The position numbers were made by a program, and so were the translations under genes. Shown in pieces: positions 54,674 through 64,000 of a stretch of DNA of 64,000 nucleotides (position 1 is its first letter; every line of letters starts with the position of its first letter). The notes under the pieces were generated by a model. That model was not told the DNA's origin. It was given only the letters and a program-made list of their open reading frames with translations, and ran no database searches. This DNA is from Aureobasidium sp. EXF-3400 (lineage: Eukaryota > Ascomycota > Dothideomycetes > Dothideales > Saccotheciaceae): NCBI GenBank assembly GCA_024195585.1, contig SWBL01000236.1, positions 1 through 64,000 of the forward strand, written 5' to 3'.

Positions 54674-55626
54674 ATCGAAAACAACCACGATTACTACCTA
54701 CAAAATACATCAACCAAGAAACCCAAAGGAACGCCGTACAATAGCAGCATGTGGAAACGTTCGATCGCTTATGCATCGATTGCGCTTTCTGGACGGTCGT
54801 TCTCGTCACGTCTGCGTTGGACCCCCACGGCCTTAATGTGCCAGTCGCGCTATCACTTCTTTCATAGCTCTGGGTTTATAGGTGCGAACAAGGAGTGCTT
54901 GTATGCAGGATCTTTGTTTTGAATAGCCAACAGGAGTCCGGTCGGGTTGTCGGAAGCACAAACTCCAGATTGACCAACAGAGTCAACGAATAGAACAAAC
55001 CCATATCATCTCGTCCGAAATCCGCTCTTACGGTCGTATCTTTCTTCCAGTGATGTCTTCGGCCGCTCACGCGGGATGCTGGCAGACTACCTCAAGCCCC
55101 TGGCCACTTGACCATCTCTCGTTGGACGGGTGTTGTCGGATATGTTGGCCAGAAGGACTGGTCGGCAAAACTCGACCAACGAGGGCATTTGCCGAGCGGT
55201 AGTCTGTCGTCGTATTTAGCTTGCATGAAGCGCACACTTTCTACGTGGCACGTCCACCATGCGCATACCGCTCCTGATCTGCCCGCCGCACAGACGGTCG
55301 ATTATATAGGCGATCGTAACCAGGGTCCTATTGGCGCTGGGGATCTCTTCCCGGCCGGACCCGCCTATTTCTCCTTCCACCTGTCTGCTGTCCACCTTAC
55401 CGAGGCGGGTCTTCCGGCCGCAGAAACATCTCCTCGTCAGCCGCCAAATATATAGAGCGTGCAGTAGTCTGGACGCGAACTCAACGTGTCCAAGATCGAG
55501 TCGATATGGCCGCTTGGCCGATTAATCATGTAGGAGCTCCTGTGTCTGACTGATATCTCTTTATCGGTGATATACCTCTGTCCTCTTCTCTGCATCTTTC
55601 TTTCCTGGTCAGACTCGAAGCCTGCC
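54674..55626. other. Intergenic region with a compound hairpin
   Basis: 953 bp between EMG1 and the VOC-domain gene. Contains a stem-loop at 55162-55195 (8 bp TCGGCAAA/TTTGCCGA enclosing 4 bp CTCG/CGAG) and a second dyad, CTCGTTGG 55118-55125 with CCAACGAG 55176-55183, which would compete with it. GC-rich compared with other spacers. No gene supported. Confidence 0.45.
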
Positions 55627-58208
55627 ATGCCAGTGTCACATGTTGGCTTGACTGTCTCTCACCTACCTTCTGCGTGCTCGTTCTTCCTCTCAACACTCCA
55701 GCCTCTCGGTTACAAATACGTCGGCAACCAAGGCGATTCTGTCGGGTTTGGCACCGACGACGCTGATTTCTTTCTGAGTCCCGAAGTACCTGGGTATGAT
55801 CTCAATTGAACATGGTGGCCTCTAGAAGTCAAGCTGACCAGGATAATCACAGTATCTCACGTAGCAACGCACATGTGGCATTTTCCGCGACCAACAAATC
55901 AGCGGTGAGAGACTTTTACGCGGCTGCACTTACCGCTGGCGGTCGACCGAACGGCGCGCCTGCCTTTAGAGGCTGCAACGATTGCATTTTCAATGCTGCG
56001 GTTCTTGATCTTGATGGCAACAGTATCGAAGTTATCTACCACCAACTCGAAGATGATGATGCATACACTACTGTCTCGGGAGGTAGTCGTGTTCTTACAT
56101 GGAGAAGAGGTATCGTGAATGTCTTGGGCGACGAGGATAGAACGACCTTTGTGTCAGCACGAAGGAGCCAACCTGACATCGAGAACATGTCCTCATCCAG
56201 CGCCACCGAATCAATACCTCGATCCCAGGGCCCGAGTATCACCAGGACTAAGTCGACATCAGCAGTCTCGACAACTTCGGAAGCCAAGAGCTCTGACTCT
56301 GGATTTCAGATCACTGGCAAAGCCATCATAGGCACTATCCTGGGAGCTGCAGCCGGTGCAGCGGTTGCATATGCCATGGTGAAAAGCGAGCAAGATAGTG
56401 CGCAACAAGAAGCAGACTTTGCCGAAACGATGGGTAGGAGACCTGCGTCGAGCAGAGCATCAAGTAAGGCACCTAGCAAGATTGCCCCGAGTCAAGCTCA
56501 GACTAGCAAGGCAAAGACCGTATTGAACTCCGCGACGACGAGCAAGACAGCGCACGCAAGGCAGTTGCCCGAACAAACGGCTGAGAGCGTGAAGTCCCTG
56601 CCGAGGACGAGAGTCCATCGCAACTATAGCACCACGGACTCTGTGGTTGCGTCTAGAGTGATGGAGCAGTTCAGCGACATTGAGTCCGAAGTCTCACTAC
56701 GGCCTCGCAAAGCACGTTCTGTGCGAGCCATCGAGCCGGCTCCCGAACCTCAGACGATCGACACCAAAAGCTATCACAGTCCCACGTATGTTTCGTTGGC
56801 GCCTACCTCAAGAGCCAGTAAGAAGCCCGAAAAGTCTGAGGCAGTGTACATACCGGCATCGCAATCTCTTACCCAGGTCCCCTCGAGATTTCCCTCAGGA
56901 CCACCATCGGTCACGCCAACAGAACGGCAGATTGAATACATCCCAGCATCCGTAGTCGGACCTCGACCATCAATCTTGTCCCGTCGGGCAGTCACATCGC
57001 CTCCATCGATCTGCAACACAGATCGCCAGATCGAGGATGTCCCGACACAAGCTCATGACTGGCCATCACAAGATCTCGTGGTTGCACGTCGAGACAGTGC
57101 GATGAGCATGTACTCGATACATTCAAGCAAGAGCAAGCATAGTAGACATTCTCACAGAGACTCTCCCAGAAGCCACCACGGCGAGCGCGGAGACATGTCG
57201 CCCGACAGAGCCAGTAGACATTCTCATAGGTCTAGCAAGCATCGAGAACCTTCAGTTGTAAGCCATCGAAGTGAGCATCGGGGAAACTCCCCAGATCGGC
57301 CAGGCAAACATCGTGATCCATCCTGTCATCGCTCTACAACATCGAAGACATCGTCGAAACATCGATCTGATGCATACAGAGATGAGTCACCATACGACGG
57401 ATCCGATACGAGCACTATCAAAGCCAGTCAAATCAATGGGTCACGTTACTACTCTGCTGCCGGCATACCGCTACCTGAATCTCGCAAGACATCAGTCGTG
57501 ACAGCAGCAGACCTTCCTTTGCCAAATTCTAGGAAGACCTCAGTAGTTTCTGCTGCAGAGTATGCGTTGCCAATCTCGAGGAAGACATCCATCGTATCGG
57601 GTGCAGATATGCGACTGCCGGACTCAAGGAGACCATCTCTGGTGTCGGCCATGGAAAGACCTCTGCCCACGTCTAGAGCTGGCTCAACAACCTCTGCGCA
57701 CCAGATCGCTCTGCCAGAATCCCGATCAGGAAGCATCGTTGGCAGCATTCTTGGGCGTCAGGCAGTGCAGGACGAACGATCCGCCGCTGGTATACCACTG
57801 CCAGAATCTCGCAAGACCAGTCTTGTAGGCGGTCTCCTCAACAGCGACCCAATACCTCGAATTGATGATCTCGAAACCGTGGCTCCAGATGATAGCATAT
57901 CTTGCGTCGCATCTCGCCACACTCGCCACGATCGCGATGAGTCTCGTCACCGCGAACGCAGCCACGACCGCGAGTCCAGAAAATCGAGTTCGAGCAAGAA
58001 ACATAGACCAAGATCGTTACACGGAGAAGGGTCGAGACGCTCGAGTAGACATTCTGAAGCAGGCAGTGATGCTACTGTCAAGCCTCCGAAGAGCAGTAGA
58101 TACAGTGCTGCTAGTTTGCCTGTGCATGCGAGGAGTAGGACTGGTATTGAGAAGGATGAGAAGAGGGGACAAAGAAGTTTTGTTAGTGTTGCTTTTGGAG
58201 GTCGATAG
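55627..58208 (+). CDS. VOC (glyoxalase-like) domain protein with long repeat-bearing disordered tail
   Basis: Exons 55627-55793 and 55853-58208 (59-nt intron) give 840 residues. Residues 1-135 form a VOC/glyoxalase-bleomycin-resistance fold: PVSHVGLTVSHLPSACSFFL, LQPLGYKYVG, then HVAFSATNKSAVRDFYAAAL and VLDLDGNSIEVIYH after the junction. The metal residues His and Glu appear kept (HVGL, IEVIYH), but activity is untested. A Gly/Ala-rich hydrophobic segment (about 212-232, IIGTILGAAAGAAVAYAMV) could be membrane-spanning. The remaining 600 residues are Ser/Arg/His-rich, with seven repeats of the LPxSR(K)xS(V) type (about 590-720) and RS/RE dipeptides. Fusion partner function unknown. Confidence 0.8.
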
Positions 58209-58463
58209 GTAGCATAGCGAGTGCAGAGAATGACCAACATGTTCGATAATTCTGGAGGAGGAAGGAATGTTCTTCGAGAGTTTGGGGCTGCTGTCTTTGA
58301 TGTTCGGGACGAAAGTGCGGAGTGGCTGCATTGACCGACCGTCGCTTGCGCGCATCCACATGTTTTATGAAAGGCAAATTATACAAGACCCTCGTCCTCC
58401 AGAATTTTTTGCGCCCGCCTGTACAAATCACCATACCAATCGTCTATATATCTTCAACACAAA

Positions 58464-59458
58464 ATGGGTCTTACCGACGATTTCGACGAGGAGGATCGTC
58501 CGTAAGTTTTTTTCCCGCTCATTGAATTCTTTTTCGAGAATAATACTGATGGTTTGCTGCACAAAACAGTCAACTGGATCCCTCCACTCTTGCCCTGCTC
58601 CAAGAATTCTACACTGAGAGAGATGAACGGGAAAAGCAATTCGAAGACTTGAAATCAAAAGCCGAAGATGAATTCGACAGTTCAAAGCCTTTGTCCATGG
58701 ACCTGTTTACGGAAAGCTGGCAGGACAGCCAGTTCTGGTACAAGGATGAGACGGCAACCATTCTGGCCGAGCAATTGTTGGATGGTGTGACAGAGGACAG
58801 CAAGATTGCCGTTGTTTCTGCACCGAGTGTGTACATTCAGCTGAGGAATTTGCTTGTGAGTTTTCGGTCCTGGTATGCAGGGAATATTGGGAGATTTGCT
58901 AATGGAAGGAATACAGAACGATCGTGCAAGATATCCGATACGACCGAAACTCATGCTCCTTGAATTCGACGAGAGATTCGCGGTTTTTAAGGATGACTTT
59001 GCTTTCTACGATTACAAGCAGCCTATGAAATTGGATCGTAAGGACAAGATCAACTCAGTAACGGTAGCAATAAAAGCTAACAACTCGAACAGCCAGCCTC
59101 AAAGGCGCCTTCGACAGAATTATCTGCGATCCTCCATTCTTGAACGAAGACTGTCAATCAAAAGGTAACTACAACACATGTTCTCTGTGTTTCAAAGAAC
59201 AACATACTGATGGAATATGTCACAGCTGCACTCACTGTCCGCTGGCTGGCCAAGACATGGGAGGCTCCTCTCAGACTCATTCAATGCACCGGAGAGCGAA
59301 TGGAGTCACTAGCTCACAAGCTTTACGGTAAGGCCGGTATGCGTACCACTACTTTCCGTCCAGAGCACTCCAAGGGCTTGAGCAACGAGTTCAGATGCTA
59401 CGCCAACTTTGAGTGTGATGTCTGGAAGTTTGAGCCTCAAGCAGTTAGTCAGTCATAG
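58464..59458 (+). CDS. EFM5: eEF1A lysine methyltransferase Efm5 (N6-adenine-MTase-like fold)
   Basis: S-adenosylmethionine-dependent protein methyltransferase; yeast Efm5 trimethylates Lys79 of eEF1A. Exons 58464-58501, 58570-58855, 58917-59037, 59093-59164 and 59226-59458 give 249 residues, matching yeast Efm5 (248). The motif DPPF (161-164, in IICDPPFLNEDCQ) is the catalytic signature that once led to annotation as an adenine methylase. LDPSTLALLQEFYTERDERE and DDWxLSQFWY-like residues (ESWQDSQFWYKDETA) are family-typical. Introns are 55-68 nt. Confidence 0.94.
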
Positions 59459-59739
59459 ATATCGAGTTGACTACGAATATTATACGAGGACGCTCATTCA
59501 CTAATATATCTTGTTACAACAAAGGGTGCAAACTAGGCTCCTTGAGTCAGAATTCGGAACATCAAGGTGACCGTACTAGACTGTGAATGTCATGTGTCAA
59601 GGTTGATTATTCTGATACGGTTTAAGAAGGATGGTTTTTCTGATCGTCATTTCTCAGATTGAGTGTCAGTACTTATACCAACTGAAGCATTTCTCGCTCA
59701 TCAGATCTGCTAATCCTTCCTGATCTGGCACTTTATCCT
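59459..59739. other. Spacer between EFM5 and tRNA-Ser
   Basis: 281 bp of AT-rich sequence. Nothing recognised besides likely EFM5 3' UTR and tRNA upstream flank. Confidence 0.5.
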
Positions 59740-59836
59740 GGCGCTCTGGCCGAGTGGTCTAAGGCGTTAGACTTGAATTCAAAACTTCAGTAATCTAATC
59801 TCTTCGGAGGCATGTGTTCGAACCACATGGGCGTCG
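59740..59836 (+). tRNA. tRNA-Ser(UGA) with a 15-nt intron
   Basis: All arms pair: acceptor 59740-59746 with 59829-59835 (including G-U), D stem GCC/GGC, anticodon stem TTAGA (59767-59771) with TCTAA (59794-59798), a long variable arm (CTC-TTCG-GAG) and T stem ATGTG/CACAT with loop TTCGAAC. Anticodon TGA at 59774-59776; intron 59778-59792 after position 37, whose TTCAA can pair with the anticodon TTGA, as usual for eukaryotic tRNA introns. Discriminator G and the long variable arm fit serine, not leucine. T-runs at 59843-59846 and 59850-59853 can end Pol III transcription. Confidence 0.92.
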
Positions 59837-60124
59837 ATATATCCTTTTGCTTTTGACAAGGTCATCACTTTTGCTCGTTGGGTCTCTCTATGGAGCGCTG
59901 GGGTGATTGAGGAGTAAAGACATAACACGCACAGTGAACTGAATCTGATGTTTTTGGTCCGATTCCCGTCCATCTCTATGGATTTCCATTGCATCTTCGT
60001 AATGAAAGCAGGTACTGACATAAATCTTTTCGCGTACTGAACGACTTTTGGTATTATTGACATTATAATCACTCTCGTCATAACTTCTATGGGTATCTAC
60101 AAAGCTGTACAACAATTGAGGACT

Positions 60125-62677
60125 CTACATTCTCCTTGAAGATCTTTCCGCGAACGCTAATTTTCTCTGACCCCTGGTCTTCTTAGGTCCATCACGGTTG
60201 AAGGGTGATGCTACCCATCTCGGTCGACGAGATATCCGAACGAACTGCTTACGATACTCCCAGGCGATTTGATCTGCTTCTCGTTCCATATCGTTCAATG
60301 GCTCCATCTGTGCCCTGCTCAACTCGAAATTTTCGCTCCGGAGCGTGAAAGCAGCTTCATCGAGGCTGTCTGCAACTTCCTCACCTTCAAGACGACGAAC
60401 AAAGGGAAGAATCCATTGAAACTTTTCCGTGCTAAGCCAGGAACCGTCTCGAAGAGGGCGAGTTACACCAGCATGAACAAGAGCCCGAGACATTAGACTG
60501 GAAAGTGGTGCATCTCGATCCCGTAGATAGTTCAAGCAATCACACACCTGTCTGAAAGCCATCCTTGAGGACAGCAGTGGTGATTTGGCTATCGCATAAG
60601 CAGCATGATGCACCAACTGTATCCTCTCTTTTGACAATGAGTTCTGAGCGGTTGAGCGCAAATTCACTGGCAGAGAATTTGCATAGTCTGGCCTGTTCAG
60701 CAGATCAAATATGGCTTCTGTACTCTTGACTGCTCGACTGTCGATGAGAGCGAACAACAGCTCAGGTATATTCGAAAGCCACTGGGTGCTTTGTGACCGG
60801 TTGAAGACGTCCAATGCCCATTGTGTTTTTCTTATGTCGATGAAATGTCGCATAATGTCCACAGCCACAGCATAAGGGATATGGACGTTGTTTTTAGAAA
60901 GTTGCGCAAAGAAATGATATGTCCACACAGGCGACTTGTGATTTTTCAGCACTTGAAACAAATCACTGAGCCAGCCAGTATAGTCAATCCCATTTTCGCT
61001 CAATAGTCTGAACAACTGGACCCAAGCTCCTCCACGACTTGGGTAGACACCTTTCTGATCCGGTTTGCAAGATTCACGCAGCGTTGATGCAACTCTGTCA
61101 AAGACATCTTGACGTGTCGGAAAATTTGCTCGGTGAGTACTTGACTGAGCAGTAGATCTAGACATGGTATATCCTACTCCATAGGTTTGAAGAGGGTCTT
61201 TGACCTTGGAGCCATGTCGACTGTGAGCGGTTGGCGAGTGCTGTAGCGGAAGGTGGTGTACTGTGGCCGGTGTTGTATCGCTCGTAATATCCAGTGTATC
61301 GGAACTCGGTATCTCTGGTACCTCAAGTATAGTAGGCTTTATCCAACTGTGTAAGACGATAATGGCAGCATCTGCGGGATGAAGGGTCCGAAGGTGAGCG
61401 CCGAGTTCAGCGATGGTGAACTTCGAAGCAAGGAAAGGATAGAGGAGACTGGCCCATGATGAGTCAGGATCAAGTATCGAGGGACGGAAGAGACAGAGGT
61501 CATCAAGCCAGCAAACAAGTCTCTCAGCACGATCCATGTGAGTGATTTGGAGATCACAGAGACTTTTAACGAACTTCTGAGTGGCCGAGAATACCATGAA
61601 GTCGAAATGCTCATCGGGAATAACACTCAAGATAGGCATTAGTTGATCTGAAGGACCGAGCCGTTCAGTTCGAGACAGGATAGCTTGTTTGAGGTATTTG
61701 ATCATGACCTGACTGCCCGACCGGCTGGAAAACGAAACAAGCGCAGCCATGAGCTCGAGGACGTCTGGTGATGGCGGTAGAAAAAGCATGTTCTTGAGCA
61801 GTTGAGAGCGGAGGCGCATTGGAGGAGGACTTGGAGCATAGGCTTGTACCAAAGATTGATGAAGCATGGTGTTGACTTCTAACAACAATCGCTGATCAAT
61901 TCCTGCAGCTTCCTTGGCCACGTCTGTGAGAATATCCGACAACTCTTCGTCTAGCATGGTGCTCAATGCAATCTTGTCGCATACAAGACAAAAGAGATCT
62001 CTAAGGAGTTGAGAGCGGGCGTCGGTAGCAAATAGGTGGTTGAGATATGCACGAGAGTTGTGGGCAACCTCATGGTTCAAATCGCTCTGCAAAAAGGCCA
62101 GAATTTGATCATGAGTGGACTGTTTCAAGAGTGTACGCAAGGCAGCTTTGCTAAAGTTCAAGGAAACAGTGGAGTCCGAATGCATGGCAGCATGTGCTCG
62201 TACCAGCGAGTCTAAGGTCCGGCATGAAGCCAATGAAATTGTGTACTCGTCGAGAGAACGCTCCTGGTCATGTATGGACTCGGGAGGTGGTGGAGCGGTG
62301 CGAGAGGTGTAAGAGTCGATAAAGGTGGGAAGTGACCGAGGTGTTGTCGGAGCGGGAGGACTGTGGTGCGGTGGGCTCGGAGCACGCGACTGGGTGGTAC
62401 TTGGTGGAGCCCATAACGAGGTCATGTCGACACCTCCGGAGCCGAACAGAGCGCCAAAGTCGGGAATCATACCCAGTGAGGGATTGGGCATGCTGAGGCC
62501 AGCCATGCGTCTCCTAGCGAGACGGCGACGAGCCTCCAATGGCCCCGGGACATTGCTGCCATGGCGTCTAGTATTTGTATGCGTATGGTTCACCAGACAA
62601 GTGTTGGCGAAACGACGGTAGGCAGCAGCAAGGGTGTCATCGGAGATCCAGATGTGCGGCTGGAGTCGACATGGCAT
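60125..62677 (-). CDS. Uncharacterised large fungal protein, possibly mitochondrial
   Basis: Single exon. The open frame continues up to 62848 (GTG). ATGs at 62791 and 62677 are candidates; I prefer 62677 (MPCRLQPHIWISDDTLAAAYR), giving 850 residues. The N-terminus is rich in Arg and poor in acids for about 60 residues (RRHGSNVPG, EARRRLARRRM), like a mitochondrial presequence. After a Pro-rich stretch the protein is all-helical (DSLVRAHAAMHS, WALDVFNRSQSTQWL, AFRQVCDCLNYLRD), reminiscent of PPR-type repeats, but no repeat register is clear. The end is basic. Shares its promoter with mitochondrial uS2m, which suits a role in mitochondrial gene expression (inference). Confidence 0.75.
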   Translation of the reverse strand: MPCRLQPHIWISDDTLAAAYRRFANTCLVNHTHTNTRRHGSNVPGPLEARRRLARRRMAGLSMPNPSLGMIPDFGALFGSGGVDMTSLWAPPSTTQSRAPSPPHHSPPAPTTPRSLPTFIDSYTSRTAPPPPESIHDQERSLDEYTISLASCRTLDSLVRAHAAMHSDSTVSLNFSKAALRTLLKQSTHDQILAFLQSDLNHEVAHNSRAYLNHLFATDARSQLLRDLFCLVCDKIALSTMLDEELSDILTDVAKEAAGIDQRLLLEVNTMLHQSLVQAYAPSPPPMRLRSQLLKNMLFLPPSPDVLELMAALVSFSSRSGSQVMIKYLKQAILSRTERLGPSDQLMPILSVIPDEHFDFMVFSATQKFVKSLCDLQITHMDRAERLVCWLDDLCLFRPSILDPDSSWASLLYPFLASKFTIAELGAHLRTLHPADAAIIVLHSWIKPTILEVPEIPSSDTLDITSDTTPATVHHLPLQHSPTAHSRHGSKVKDPLQTYGVGYTMSRSTAQSSTHRANFPTRQDVFDRVASTLRESCKPDQKGVYPSRGGAWVQLFRLLSENGIDYTGWLSDLFQVLKNHKSPVWTYHFFAQLSKNNVHIPYAVAVDIMRHFIDIRKTQWALDVFNRSQSTQWLSNIPELLFALIDSRAVKSTEAIFDLLNRPDYANSLPVNLRSTAQNSLSKERIQLVHHAAYAIAKSPLLSSRMAFRQVCDCLNYLRDRDAPLSSLMSRALVHAGVTRPLRDGSWLSTEKFQWILPFVRRLEGEEVADSLDEAAFTLRSENFELSRAQMEPLNDMEREADQIAWEYRKQFVRISRRPRWVASPFNRDGPKKTRGQRKLAFAERSSRRM

Positions 62678-62878
62678 GGAAGGCGCCTGGCAATTCGACG
62701 ATTGACTAATTGACAGGTGCGGGAATGCGTACAGTAAAGTGCATGTATGGTCGGCGGCAGGTGCGCGATGCTGCGCCAAGCCCGCGTCCATCGCAGTTTC
62801 CCTCGCGCATCTCGAAATGTTCCAGCCGTGCACAGCGACTTTGTCCACTCACTCTCCGCTCTACGCCCGTTATTCCAG
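62678..62878. promoter_or_regulatory. Compact bidirectional promoter, unknown mitochondrial(?) gene / MRP4
   Basis: 201 bp between divergent start codons as modelled (less if the upstream ATG at 62791 is used). No element recognised. Confidence 0.4.
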
Positions 62879-64000
62879 ATGATTCTACGGTCAATAGCCT
62901 TGCGTCAAGGTATGCTACATCTGTTGCATCCGCCCGTCGAACAATACTCATCTCTCAATAGGCCGCAGAGCAGTGGCCAAGCCCGCACGATGCCTCCACT
63001 CATCAGCCACTTGCTTGCAACAGACCCAAGCCATTGATCCCGCTTCCTACTCGTTCTCCTCGCGCATTCAACCTCCCGTCGATGGTGACCAGGTCGCTCG
63101 TGACTACCACGCTTTCAAGCACCACCAGGAAGTCACCAACCGCATTGGCTCCGTCGTCACCCCCAAGTACCAACCGCATACTCAACTCACTAAACCTCCG
63201 TCATCCGATGACATCTCTCTCGAGCTCCTTATGGCCTCGCAATCCCATCTGGGTCACTCTACCTCGCTCTGGAATCCCGCCAATGCTCGCTACATCTTCG
63301 GTGTTCGCCAGGGTGTTCATATCATCTCGCTTGACCAGACCGCCTCCCACTTGCGCAGAGCATGTGCTGTCGTCCGTGGTGTCGCTCAACGTGGCGGTTT
63401 GATCCTGTTTGTCGGTACTCGTGAGGGTCAAGAGAGAATTGTTGTCAAGGCTGCTGAGCTGGCTGGTGGCTGTCATTTGTTTGACCGCTGGATTCCCGGA
63501 AGCATTACCAACGGTGCTCAAATCTTGGGCAGGTGTCGCACAAAGGTCGTTGATGAGAATGACAAGGAGATCAAGGGCTTCGAGGAGCAACTTGAGGCAA
63601 AGGGTGCTCTCAAGCCCGATCTGGTCGTCTGCCTGAACCCCCTCGAGAACTACGTCTTGCTTCACGAGTGTGGCCTCAACAACATTCCTACTATTGGTGT
63701 CATCGACACTGATGCAAATCCCACCTGGGTCACCTACCCTATTCCCGCCAACGACGACAGGTGTGTATAGCTTCTGACAACTCTACATGTGTGATTACTG
63801 ACCAATTCCAGTCTTCGATGCATCAACCTCATCGGAGGTGTTCTTGGACGCGCCGCTGAGGACGGCATGAAGTCACGTCTCAGCAAGGCTGCCGGTGGTG
63901 TTGTCTCATACACAGCACGCCACAACTTGGCTCCTCCAACCGCTGATCAGATTGCCGCTGCCTACCAAGCCGAACGCTCTTTCAACAAGAATAACGAGTT
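62879..64000 (+). CDS. MRP4: Mitochondrial small-subunit ribosomal protein uS2m, 5' part
   Basis: Component of the mitochondrial 37S ribosomal subunit. The gene runs off the window. Exons 62879-62909, 62962-63760 and 63812->64000. The first exon supplies a start and presequence (MILRSIALRQG, then RRAVAKPARCLHSSA) that the second exon lacks. The uS2 core is clear: LLMASQSHLGHSTSLWNP, ARYIFGVRQGVHIISLDQT, GGLILFVGTREGQERIV, GGCHLFDRWIPGSITNG, KPDLVVCLNPLEN, and NNIPTIGVIDTDANPTWVTY. Visible length about 340 codons. Introns 52 and 51 nt. Confidence 0.95.

Overview
The window is nuclear DNA of a filamentous ascomycete (Pezizomycotina; Dothideomycetes is my guess, not shown). It has compact genes with GT-AG introns of about 50-60 nt, CTRAC-like branch sites, fungal-type proteins (Ssb Hsp70, sulfate permease, Bli-3, Gtb1, Egh1, steroid-free GH5) and a tRNA-Ser with an intron. 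There is no operon logic: genes alternate strands, and many lie head-to-head over 200-750 bp shared promoters. I model 29 protein genes, one tRNA, a three-intron noncoding snoRNA host gene and a degenerate tRNA-like element. Exon boundaries were chosen by reading frame, splice signals and protein continuity; no transcript data were available.

Layout. 1-6.9 kb: 3' part of SSB1, a CDP-alcohol phosphotransferase, DID2 (ESCRT-III) and NCB2 (NC2 beta). 7.05-7.9 kb: a noncoding gene whose three introns each hold a box C/D snoRNA candidate; the last is a convincing snR53-like guide. 7.9-11.8 kb: an SDR reductase, a TDA3-like flavoprotein, and a YwbE-domain/zinc-finger protein. 13.1-22.4 kb: sulfate permease, BUB2, an uncharacterised Ser-rich protein, a tRNA-like relic, and a small unknown protein. 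22.5-30.7 kb: PFA5 palmitoyltransferase (DHFC variant), a secreted Fet3/laccase-like multicopper oxidase, and a DHA2-type MFS pump. 31.4-38.9 kb: RSC1/2, OTU1, an HNH protein, and glucosidase II beta. 39.3-49.7 kb: F-box protein, exportin MSN5, steryl glucosidase EGH1, and an ER J-protein (P58IPK/DNAJC3 type). 50.3-54.7 kb: BLI-3, a Dal5-type MFS permease, and EMG1. 55.6-59.5 kb: a VOC-domain protein with a long repeat-bearing disordered tail, and EFM5. 59.7 kb: tRNA-Ser(UGA). 60.1-64 kb: an 850-residue unknown protein head-to-head with mitochondrial uS2m (MRP4), which runs off the window.

How they fit together. Most genes are housekeeping. Several concern protein synthesis and folding: SSB1, EMG1 (18S rRNA), the snoRNA guides (rRNA 2'-O-methylation), EFM5 (eEF1A methylation), MRP4, GTB1 and the ER J-protein. 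I see no secondary-metabolite cluster, intact transposon or CRISPR. The least ordinary item is the noncoding snoRNA host gene at 7.05-7.9 kb; next are the domain-fusion proteins (YwbE+Zn finger, VOC+repeat tail) and the overlapping upstream reading frame of EMG1.
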